A stretch of 41,048 nucleotides of DNA from NCBI GenBank assembly GCA_029268305.1, contig JAJUGE010000024.1:1-41048 (forward strand), read 5' to 3'. Positions 25,155-31,692 of the stretch are shown piece after piece (within the stretch, counting starts at the first letter, position 1; the number at the start of each line of letters is the position of its first letter). The DNA is from Alphaproteobacteria bacterium. GTDB taxonomy: Bacteria > Pseudomonadota > Alphaproteobacteria > JAJUGE01. Both the position numbers and the translations under genes were made by a program. The notes under the pieces were generated by a model. That model saw only the letters and a list, made by a program, of their open reading frames with translations. It was not told the DNA's origin and did no database searches.

Positions 25155-26021
25155 CTACGCGAGCGCCGGCACGATGTGCGTGTCGGTAGGCAGGCGAATG
25201 ATCATCCGCTTCATCAGACGGTTCTGGTCGTCCGCGAACGCATCGCGGCGATGGAGCGTCACGGCATTGTCCCAGAGCACGAGATCCCCGACGCGCCAGT
25301 GATGGTCGTAGACGTTACCGGAGCGGGTTGCGATGTCGCGGAGCTCTTCGAGGAGATCTTGCGCCTCTTCAGCGGGCATCCCGACGATTCCGGTGACGGT
25401 GCCGGGATCGATATACAGGGACTTGCGACCGGTCTGCGGATGGAAATTGACGAGGGGATGCCGGACATCGGGTGTCGAGCGTATGCGCTCCGCATACGAC
25501 ATGTTCACCGTCTGCCCGTCCGCCGACCGGATCACCGATCCCGTGCGCGCGGCGTAGCTGAAGATGCCGACCAGCCCGTCGAGCCGCCGCTTGAGCCGGT
25601 CCGGCAGTGCCTCGTAGGCGCCGTAGAGGTTTGCCCAACTCGTACGGCTTCCGGCCTCAGGCACAACCTGCGCATAGAGGAAGCAGCCCGTCACCGGATC
25701 GGCGTTGTAGGATTGGTCGGTGTGCCAGTGGAGCTCCTTCGACGCGAGGCCGCCGATGGGATCACCCAGGGCGTTCCGCATGTTGGAGACGATCGACACC
25801 TCGGCTTTGCTGGAGTGCCAGCTTCGCTCGATGTAAGCCTCCGGCCCGCCCAGCACGCGGCCGAACGCGATCAGTTCGTCTTCGGTCAGGGCCTGGCGGC
25901 GAAAGACGAGGATGGGGTGTTCGCTGAAGGCCTCGCGGATCGCATCGCCACTCGCCAACTCCCAGAGGTTGGCTCCTCGCACCTCGCGCGCGAATGTGCC
26001 GTCGATCGGCAGCAGCTCCAT
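25155..26021 (-). CDS. TauD/TfdA-family 2-oxoglutarate-dependent dioxygenase
   Basis: Non-haem iron dioxygenase of 288 residues that couples oxidation of a substrate to 2-oxoglutarate decarboxylation. Seen: the iron-binding HTD at 100-102 (His100, Asp102), distal His257 in TLHRRD, and Arg272 for the co-substrate carboxylate, spaced from His257 as in TauD. AGAGG precedes the ATG at 26021. The substrate is unknown: taurine, alkyl sulfates, phenoxyacids and trimethylammonium compounds are all used by relatives. It converges with the DUF2927 gene and is divergent from the reductase gene at 26253. Confidence 0.92.
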   Translation of the reverse strand: MELLPIDGTFAREVRGANLWELASGDAIREAFSEHPILVFRRQALTEDELIAFGRVLGGPEAYIERSWHSSKAEVSIVSNMRNALGDPIGGLASKELHWHTDQSYNADPVTGCFLYAQVVPEAGSRTSWANLYGAYEALPDRLKRRLDGLVGIFSYAARTGSVIRSADGQTVNMSYAERIRSTPDVRHPLVNFHPQTGRKSLYIDPGTVTGIVGMPAEEAQDLLEELRDIATRSGNVYDHHWRVGDLVLWDNAVTLHRRDAFADDQNRLMKRMIIRLPTDTHIVPALA

Positions 26022-26096
26022 GATCCTCTTCCCGGTGACGTAATCCGACCAGCGTCGAAGCGTATGCGGCTCCCGCCACCTTGTAAATTGATCAGA

Positions 26097-26133
26097 CCCG
26101 GCTCAGGCGCAGCCTGGCATCGACCGAGCCGGG
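26097..26133. repeat. Inverted repeat between divergent genes
   Basis: CCCGGCTC at 26097-26104 and GAGCCGGG at 26126-26133 pair perfectly; the loop contains a smaller CAGGC/GCCTG pair. It lies in the 231-base region between the dioxygenase and reductase starts. It could be an operator or a structured leader. No T-run follows on either strand. Confidence 0.35.
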
Positions 26134-26252
26134 GCAAACATCGTCCACGGCTAGGCTGTAACTCCGCCCGCCATTGACTGGCATGGTCTATTGTGACATC
26201 CGGTCGGCCTCGGCCTGATCTCAATCCTTCGTTCGGGAAAGGACGCGACGGC

Positions 26253-27257
26253 ATGACTTCTGACTCGGCCTTCAAGGCAATTCTGCTGGAAGAGACGGAC
26301 GGCAAGGTCTCTGCCACGGTTTCCGAGCTCGGGAACGATCGTCTGCCTGCCGGCGACGTCACGGTTCGCGTCGCGTACTCCACTCTCAATTACAAGGACG
26401 GCATGATTCTGAACGGGCTCGGCCGTCTGGTGCGGCAGTACCCGCACGTCCCCGGCATCGATCTCGCCGGGACCGTCGAAAGCTCGGAATCGGATGCGTT
26501 CAAGCCAGGCGACCAGGTCGTGTGCACTGGCTGGCGTGTCGGCGAGGTTCATTGGGGCGGCTACGCGCAGCGGGCCCGCCTGAAGTCCGAATGGCTCGTG
26601 CCGCTGCCCGAAGGCCTCGACCTCAAGCGTGCGATGGCGATCGGCACGGCCGGCTTCACGGCGATGCAGTGCATCCTCGCGTTGGAGCAGCACGGGCTCG
26701 AGCCGGGGGAACAAGGCGAGGTTCTGGTGACTGGCGCCGCCGGCGGTGTCGGCAGCGTGGCGGTCGCGATCCTCGGCAAGCTCGGCTACAAGGTCGTCGC
26801 CTCCACCGGCAGGCAGCAGCTCGGCGATTACCTGAAGTCGCTGGGCGCGAGCAGCATCGTCGATCGCAAGGAATTGTCCGAGCCGCAGAAGCGGCCGCTG
26901 CTGTCCGAACGCTGGGCGGCCGCTGTCGACACGGTCGGCAGCACGACACTGGCGAATACCCTCGCCGGCATGAGGTACGGCCGAAGTGTGGCAGCCTGTG
27001 GTCTTGCCGGCGGCAACGACCTGCCGACCACGGTTCTCCCGTTCATCCTGCGCGGCGTCAACCTGCTCGGCATCGATTCGGTGATGTGTCCGATGCCGCT
27101 CCGACGCGAGATCTGGTCCCGGCTGGCGCGCGACCTGCCGACGGACAAGCTCGACGAAGCGACGAGCGTGATACCGCTGGCGGATGTCGTCGAGGCCGGG
27201 GGCCGGATCCTCAAGGGAGAGGTTCAGGGCCGCGTCGTCGTCGACGTTAACGGCTGA
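26253..27257 (+). CDS. Acrylyl-CoA reductase (AcuI/YhdH)-like zinc-free alcohol dehydrogenase family protein
   Basis: MDR-family NADPH oxidoreductase of 334 residues, the size of AcuI. Seen: N-terminal STLNYKDGMILNG at 43-55, PGIDLAGTVE at 67-76, the nucleotide-binding GAAGGVGSVA at 161-170, and STGR at 184-187, consistent with NADPH. The zinc-binding cysteines of classical alcohol dehydrogenases are absent. AcuI reduces acryloyl-CoA to propionyl-CoA, for instance in dimethylsulfoniopropionate breakdown. Relatives with other enoyl substrates exist, so activity is inferred. The ATG at 26253 has GGGAAAGGA upstream. The frame to 26193 is not needed. Confidence 0.88.
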   Translation: MTSDSAFKAILLEETDGKVSATVSELGNDRLPAGDVTVRVAYSTLNYKDGMILNGLGRLVRQYPHVPGIDLAGTVESSESDAFKPGDQVVCTGWRVGEVHWGGYAQRARLKSEWLVPLPEGLDLKRAMAIGTAGFTAMQCILALEQHGLEPGEQGEVLVTGAAGGVGSVAVAILGKLGYKVVASTGRQQLGDYLKSLGASSIVDRKELSEPQKRPLLSERWAAAVDTVGSTTLANTLAGMRYGRSVAACGLAGGNDLPTTVLPFILRGVNLLGIDSVMCPMPLRREIWSRLARDLPTDKLDEATSVIPLADVVEAGGRILKGEVQGRVVVDVNG

Positions 27258-27277
27258 TTACCGACTTCACCGCTAGG

Positions 27278-27317
27278 ATCTCCGGAGCCTGATCGACATC
27301 TGCATCGCTCCGGAGAT
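27278..27317 (+). promoter_or_regulatory. Perfect 11-base-pair hairpin enclosing the ribosome binding site of a lipoprotein gene
   Basis: ATCTCCGGAGC at 27278-27288 and GCTCCGGAGAT at 27307-27317 are perfect inverted copies around an 18-base loop. Each arm contains the palindrome CTCCGGAG. The GGAG at 27312-27315, 8 bases before the ATG at 27324, lies inside the stem. It may act as a terminator of the upstream reductase gene, a translation-blocking RNA structure, or a double protein-binding site. Confidence 0.6.
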
Positions 27318-27323
27318 TCGTGC

Positions 27324-27575
27324 ATGAAAGCTCTTCTGATCGCGGCTGTGGTGGTTGCGGTAGCAGGCTGTTCGGACATGCGCAACGCCATCCATCCCGG
27401 CGAGACCAGGATGCTCACCCGCGACTTCCTGCCGCCCGAGGTCGAGCACGCTCCGGCGCCGCTTTACTGCTATCGCACCCTGGCCGCGCAGGAGTGCCAC
27501 AGCGTGGCGCTCGATGGACAGCAAAACCGGATGGTCGGGCATTACGGGGCCGCGCCGAGAACGACGTCCCACTGA
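27324..27575 (+). CDS. Small predicted lipoprotein, 83 residues
   Basis: The N-terminus is a lipoprotein signal: Lys2, a hydrophobic run, and the lipobox VAGC with Cys16. The mature part is about 68 residues with Pro-rich segments (PPEVEHAPAPLYC) and two Cys (49 and 58) that could form a disulfide. I do not recognise a family. Its ribosome binding site is buried in the perfect hairpin just upstream. Membrane-anchored periplasmic location is inferred. Confidence 0.7.
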   Translation: MKALLIAAVVVAVAGCSDMRNAIHPGETRMLTRDFLPPEVEHAPAPLYCYRTLAAQECHSVALDGQQNRMVGHYGAAPRTTSH

Positions 27576-27604
27576 AGCGCAACGCCCGAGCCGCCTCGCT
27601 CGAG

Positions 27605-27778
27605 CTACGTCGTAACCGACGCCCGCCGCTTCTCGAGTACGCCCATCACCTGCTCCCGTTCCTCGGGTGTCATGCGCCCCCAGGTGGCGATCTCCTTCAG
27701 GGTTCTGAAGCACCCTTCGCAGAAGCCCGACTTCGGGTCGACGCTGCAGACGCGAATGCAGGGCGACGTAATCGGCAT
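27605..27778 (-). CDS. DUF1289 protein (small four-cysteine protein)
   Basis: 57 residues with the DUF1289 pattern: SPCIRVCSVDPKSGFCEGC, then RTLKEIATWGRMTPEEREQVM. The four Cys probably bind a metal or iron-sulfur cluster, which is family-based inference, and the function is unknown. The ATG at 27778 is chosen; a TTG at 27790 would add four residues (MPQP). It is convergent with the lipoprotein gene and divergent from the MaoC-like gene. Confidence 0.82.
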   Translation of the reverse strand: MPITSPCIRVCSVDPKSGFCEGCFRTLKEIATWGRMTPEEREQVMGVLEKRRASVTT

Positions 27779-27886
27779 AGGTTGAGGCAAGGCATCGATT
27801 CCGGTGGCGGATTGCGGGTTGCTGGAGCCGTCGGCGGCCGCTCATGATACAGCATAGCGGATAACATCGAATCATCGGAGGACGGC

Positions 27887-28342
27887 ATGGAACAGCTCGG
27901 CCATGGCTTCTACTGGAACGACATGACCATAGGCCGCCGCTGGAAGACGATCGGCCGCAGCATTTTCGAAGCTGACGTAGTCACCTTCATCGCCGTCACC
28001 GGCATGCAGGAGATGCTGTTCAACAACCTAGAATATATCGAGCACGAGTCCGCCACCGGCAAACGCATCGCTCCGGGTGCGCTCATCTTCTCGATCGCCG
28101 AGGGGCTCGTCATGCAATCGACCCTTCAGGGCACCGGCATCGCCTTCCTCGGCATGGATTTCGACATCAAGGGCCCGGTCGTCGTCGGCGACACGATCCA
28201 TGTCGAGATCGAAGTGGTCGAACAGCGAGCAGCGAGCAAGGGGAACCGTGGCCTGGTCCGCACACGCAACGAGGTCAAGAACCAGCGGGGCGAGGCGGTG
28301 CTGGTCTATTCGCCGCTTCGACTCATGAAAGGACGCGACTAG
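27887..28342 (+). CDS. MaoC-like hot-dog-fold protein
   Basis: 151 residues of hot-dog fold, related to MaoC/(R)-specific enoyl-CoA hydratases: IGRRWKTIGRSIFEADVVTFIAVTG at the N-terminus (quoted here only for its pattern of strand and long helix, residues 15-39), IAPGALIFSIAEGL for the central helix, and VVVGDTIHVEIEV. The usual hydratase motif (Asp-x-Asn-Pro-x-His) is not present. The region reads MLFNNLEYIEHES, so hydratase activity is doubtful and thioester binding or another role is possible. GGAGG precedes the ATG. The M15-like gene starts 10 bases after its stop. Confidence 0.8.
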   Translation: MEQLGHGFYWNDMTIGRRWKTIGRSIFEADVVTFIAVTGMQEMLFNNLEYIEHESATGKRIAPGALIFSIAEGLVMQSTLQGTGIAFLGMDFDIKGPVVVGDTIHVEIEVVEQRAASKGNRGLVRTRNEVKNQRGEAVLVYSPLRLMKGRD

Positions 28343-28352
28343 GCAGTCGGCG

Positions 28353-28982
28353 ATGCGGACGCCGAAGAGCGTCCGCGGCCTGGAGGATCTCGGCCGCGTT
28401 CGCCTGTCCCGGCACTTCTTCCTCCGCGACTTCCTCTACAGCGAGATCGCCGCCACCTTCGGCATCCGCAACGTGCCCGACGATCCGGATCTCACGATCG
28501 CTGCCGGAAGGCAGCTCTGCGAGCTGTTGCTCGAGCCGCTGCACGAGACCTTCGGCGGCATCGCCATCCGTTCCGCTTACCGCTCGCCTGCCGTCAACGA
28601 ATACGGCAATCGGCACGGTTACAACTGCGCGACCAACGAGAAGACCTACGCCGCGCACATCTGGGACCGCCGCGACGCCGACGGATGTATGGGCGCCATG
28701 GCCTGCGTCGTCGTACCCTGGTTCCTCGACCGCTACGAGCAGGATCGAGACTGGCGGCCGCTGGCCTGGTGGATTCACGACCACCTGCCGTACAGTCGGC
28801 TCCAGTTCTTCCCGAAGCTGGCCGCCTTCAACATCGGCTGGCACGAGCGGCCGCGGCGGACGATCCACAGCTACGCCGATCCGAAGGGTTTCCTGACTAA
28901 ACCGGGCATGGCGAACCATGCGGGGAGTCACGCCGCCGAGTATCCCGGCTTCCCCCCGTTTCGCCCCGGCAGACCGCTATAG
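28353..28982 (+). CDS. M15 peptidase-like protein
   Basis: 209 residues without signal peptide. The sequence resembles proteins annotated as M15 (D-Ala-D-Ala carboxypeptidase fold): LSRHFFLRDFLYSEIA near the N-terminus, a glycine/arginine stretch IAIRSAYRSPAVNEYG at 70-85, HIWDRRDADG at 102-111 and WWIHDHLPYS at 139-148. His102, Asp108 and His145 are candidate zinc ligands, but the canonical HxxGxAxD spacing is not kept, so peptidase activity is uncertain. It follows the MaoC-like gene closely and precedes the flavin oxidoreductase by 17 bases, so the three may be one operon. Confidence 0.72.
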   Translation: MRTPKSVRGLEDLGRVRLSRHFFLRDFLYSEIAATFGIRNVPDDPDLTIAAGRQLCELLLEPLHETFGGIAIRSAYRSPAVNEYGNRHGYNCATNEKTYAAHIWDRRDADGCMGAMACVVVPWFLDRYEQDRDWRPLAWWIHDHLPYSRLQFFPKLAAFNIGWHERPRRTIHSYADPKGFLTKPGMANHAGSHAAEYPGFPPFRPGRPL

Positions 28983-28999
28983 AGGAAAGGAGCTACGTC

Positions 29000-30286
29000 T
29001 TGCGCCTCGAAGGAGTGAAGCTCGAGCCCTACTGGTGGGAGGAGGCGCCGCGACCGCAGTTGCCGGTCGCATCTCTTCCGAAGGAGATCGACGTCGCGAT
29101 CGTCGGCTCCGGATATACCGGCTTGTCTGCGGCACTGACGCTCGCGCGGCGTGGCCGTTCGGTCATCGTCTTCGAGGCCGAAGATGCGGGTTTCGGCGCG
29201 AGCTCACGCAATGGCGGCGGTGTCGGCTCAGCCCCTTACAAGCTCGGCTTCGAGAAGACGGTGGCGCTGTTCGGCCATGATCGGGCGGTGGCGCTCTGGA
29301 AGGAAGGTGTGGCCAGTGTCGACTACATGGCCGACCTGGTCTCCCGGGAGCAGATCGCCTGTCATTTCGTGCGGTCCGGCCGCTTCGTGGGCGCCCACCG
29401 CCCACGCGATTACGACACCCTCGCCCGGGAGGTCGAGCTGCTGCGGCGGCACACCGGTTATGAGGTACACATGGTGCCGCGTTCGGACCAGCACGCCGAG
29501 ATCGGCAGCGACCTCTATTACGGCGGCCGCTTCAACGTCGGCGACGGCGTGGTTCATCCGGCGCTCTTCCACCAGGGGCTCCTGGAACGCGTCCTTAATG
29601 CCGGCGCTATCGTGGCATCCCGGACACCGGTGACCGATGTCGAACGCGACGGCCCCGTTTTCCGCGTCTCGACACCGCGAGGCACGGTCCGCGCAGGCGA
29701 CGTGATCGTCGGTACCAACGGCTATACCGGCGGTGCGGTGCCGTGGCTGGAACGGCGGTTCATCCCGGTCGGCAGTCAGATGATCGCCACCGAGCCGCTG
29801 GCGCCTGAGTTGGTCGGTAAGCTCCTGCCGCGTGGTAACATGGTGGTCGATACCAAGCGCACCGTGCACTACTACCGTGCTTCGCCCGACGGACGGCGGA
29901 TCCTGATGGGCGGTCGGCCGCTGTTGCGCGACGCCCCCTGGGATGTCGCAGGCGTCGAGCTCAGGACGTTCATGGTGAAGGTCTTCCCGGAGCTCGCCGG
30001 CACCAGAATCACCCATGCCTGGGGAGGGCGCCTCGGTTTCACGTTCGACAAGCTACCGCACATCGGGGTCCGCGACGGCATCCATTATGCCGGCGGCTAT
30101 CTCGGGTCCGGGGTGGCGATGTCCGTCTGGCTCGGCCGCAAGCTCGGTCTCAAGGTTCTCGGCGATCCGGAAGGAGCGAGCGCGCTCGACGGGCGAGAGT
30201 TTCCGACGATGCCGTTCTATCGCGGGAAGCCGTGGTTCCTTGCGGCGGTCGCCGCCTACTATCGCGCTCGCGACGCGATCGGGTAG
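29000..30286 (+). CDS. FAD-dependent oxidoreductase of the DAO family (PuuB/OrdL-like)
   Basis: 428 residues. Seen: a short N-terminal segment with PYWWEEA, the FAD-binding GSGYTG at 36-41 with Glu59 for the ribose, FGASSRNGGG at 65-74 near the flavin, and the C-terminal WGGRLGFTFDKLPHIG with GGYLGSGVAMS. These features fit amine or amino-acid oxidases such as gamma-glutamylputrescine oxidase, but the substrate is not proven. The TTG start at 29000 is supported by AAAGGAG 8 bases upstream. An ABM-domain gene follows after 40 bases. Confidence 0.9.
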   Translation: MRLEGVKLEPYWWEEAPRPQLPVASLPKEIDVAIVGSGYTGLSAALTLARRGRSVIVFEAEDAGFGASSRNGGGVGSAPYKLGFEKTVALFGHDRAVALWKEGVASVDYMADLVSREQIACHFVRSGRFVGAHRPRDYDTLAREVELLRRHTGYEVHMVPRSDQHAEIGSDLYYGGRFNVGDGVVHPALFHQGLLERVLNAGAIVASRTPVTDVERDGPVFRVSTPRGTVRAGDVIVGTNGYTGGAVPWLERRFIPVGSQMIATEPLAPELVGKLLPRGNMVVDTKRTVHYYRASPDGRRILMGGRPLLRDAPWDVAGVELRTFMVKVFPELAGTRITHAWGGRLGFTFDKLPHIGVRDGIHYAGGYLGSGVAMSVWLGRKLGLKVLGDPEGASALDGREFPTMPFYRGKPWFLAAVAAYYRARDAIG

Positions 30287-30326
30287 GATTCGCGATCGTC
30301 GGACGTTTCGCAGAGGAGAAGGACTG

Positions 30327-30617
30327 ATGAGCCAGGTAGCTGTCGTCGTCGAATTCCACGTGAAGCCGGAGCATAGGCAGGCCTTCGAGAAGATCATCCG
30401 GGATCATGCGCGGAAGACGCTGGAGACCGAGCCGGGCTGCAAGCGCTTTGACGTCATGATCCCGCGAAAGGAAGACGGACGCGTGCTGCTCTGCGAGGTT
30501 TACGCGGACGACGCCGCGTTCAATGCACACTCCGAAATGCCTCGGCTGATGGAAGTCCGGAACGCCTACAAGGACATGATCACCGACCGTAAGCTCACCA
30601 TCTGCACGCTGGAATAG
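30327..30617 (+). CDS. ABM-domain protein, putative quinol monooxygenase (YgiN-like)
   Basis: 96 residues: one ferredoxin-like antibiotic-biosynthesis-monooxygenase domain. Seen: VAVVVEFHVKPEHRQAFEKI at 4-23, ETEPGCKRFDVM, VLLCEVYADDAAFNAHSEMP, typical of the family. Members oxidise quinols or small aromatics without cofactors, or serve as heme-binding relatives. The role here is unknown. GAGGAGAAGGA precedes the ATG at 30327. A longer frame to 30015 overlaps the oxidoreductase gene and is not used. Confidence 0.85.
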   Translation: MSQVAVVVEFHVKPEHRQAFEKIIRDHARKTLETEPGCKRFDVMIPRKEDGRVLLCEVYADDAAFNAHSEMPRLMEVRNAYKDMITDRKLTICTLE

Positions 30618-30636
30618 CTTCTCGCGACGCGTGCTC

Positions 30637-30651
30637 TTAACCGGGCATTAG
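30637..30651 (+). promoter_or_regulatory. CtrA-like binding site upstream of the receiver/Hpt pair
   Basis: TTAACCGGGCATTAG matches the CtrA consensus TTAA-N7-TTAA at seven of eight defined positions. It lies 71 bases before the start of the receiver gene, a usual distance for a regulator site. CtrA controls signalling and motility genes in alphaproteobacteria. The match may still be chance. Confidence 0.35.
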
Positions 30652-30721
30652 GAGCGGATGTCGTTAGCTTCCGGTGAGCTGTCACAGGCACAACGTGACA
30701 GCAACGACCGGGAGGCTGACG

Positions 30722-31201
30722 ATGAATTGCACGGACGAGAGGCCGATCTCGGCTTTGCTCCTGTCGGCCCGGGAGGGGGCCGACGAATGTTCGCGGAAGC
30801 TGCGATCGGCCGGCGTCGATACCCTCCATCTGGCGTTCGACGAACGAAGCGCCCTTGCCGTCGTGCAAGATCAGCCGATCGACGTCGTCGTCTGCGACGG
30901 TGACGCCGGCTGGGCCCAGTCGATCGGGATCGCCAGCGCCGTCCGTTCAATGCCGGACGAGCAGCGACCGTTCCTTCCGATAATCGTGCTGGCTTCCGCG
31001 CCCTCGGTCCAGAAGGAGGTCGCGGCCCGCAACGCAGGGGTTCATCGGGTCGTCGAGAAACGTGCCTCGCCCATCTGGCTGGGGGAAGAGCTCCGCGGCG
31101 TGCTGAGTCGCCCTCCGGTTTTCGTTCGTGACGGCGGCTACTTCGGGCCGATCCGCAATTTCTGCATCGCCTCGGGCTCGGCGGCAGAGGCGGTGCGATG
31201 A
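30722..31201 (+). CDS. Degenerate response-regulator receiver protein
   Basis: 159 residues with a CheY-like fold: strand ISALLLSA, helix, strand IDVVVCDGD with Asp59 at the phosphorylation position, strand FLPIIVLASA with Ser92, and Lys113 in VVEKRAS. The acidic pair that normally binds magnesium near residues 10-12 is missing (the strand reads LLLSARE), so phosphorylation is doubtful. The C-terminal FVRDGGYFGP resembles the tails of receiver proteins from Rhodospirillales. GGAGG lies 6 bases before the ATG. It overlaps the Hpt gene by ATGA, so the two partners are made together. Confidence 0.8.
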   Translation: MNCTDERPISALLLSAREGADECSRKLRSAGVDTLHLAFDERSALAVVQDQPIDVVVCDGDAGWAQSIGIASAVRSMPDEQRPFLPIIVLASAPSVQKEVAARNAGVHRVVEKRASPIWLGEELRGVLSRPPVFVRDGGYFGPIRNFCIASGSAAEAVR

Positions 31202-31671
31202 GCAGGGTCCTCGTCACTGCAGACAGGTGGGGCGCAGAGCCATCCGGACGGGCGGACGGACCGGATCTCGATCTCGCGTCGATCGAGCGGGCAAACGAGG
31301 CCATGGCACGGCTCAAGGAGGAGTACGTCGCCGAATGGGCCCCGGCATCGCTGGCCGAGATGGAAGCGCTGGTAGACGAGCTGACCCGCTCGTCGCCGCC
31401 GGGTGTCTTCGCCCAGCTCTACCGTCACGCGCACGACATGAAGGGGCAGGGTGCCACCTTCGGCTACGGCCTCATCACCCAGATCGGAGAAGCGCTCTGC
31501 AGGCTTACCGCCGGCCGCGACGCCGGGAGCGAAGCCGAGATCTCTCTTCTGCGGGCGCACCTGGCCGCCGCCAGGCGCATCCTGAACGAGCGGCTGGAGA
31601 ACAATGGCGGCGCAGCGGGCGAGCGGATTATGGAGAGGCTGGCCCAGCTCCGCCGGCGGACCGCGCACTGA
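31198..31671 (+). CDS. Hpt-domain phosphotransfer protein
   Basis: 157 residues. The C-terminal half carries a histidine phosphotransfer domain: LYRHAHDMKGQGATFGY with His79 as phospho-acceptor in the His-x-x-Lys-Gly pattern (HDMKG, 79-83). The N-terminal 35 residues are Asp-rich and likely unstructured. It would relay phosphate between histidine kinases and receivers, but no kinase gene is in the window. Co-translated with the receiver gene by a 4-base overlap. It converges with polA, 21 bases from its stop. Confidence 0.85.
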   Translation: MSRVLVTADRWGAEPSGRADGPDLDLASIERANEAMARLKEEYVAEWAPASLAEMEALVDELTRSSPPGVFAQLYRHAHDMKGQGATFGYGLITQIGEALCRLTAGRDAGSEAEISLLRAHLAAARRILNERLENNGGAAGERIMERLAQLRRRTAH

Positions 31672-31692
31672 CGGATCGGGGCGGGCCCGGTC

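Noticed and set aside
27247..27261. Second CtrA-like site, TTAA-N7-TTAC
   Set aside because: It overlaps the end of the reductase coding region and its stop codon, so the match is better explained by coding sequence.
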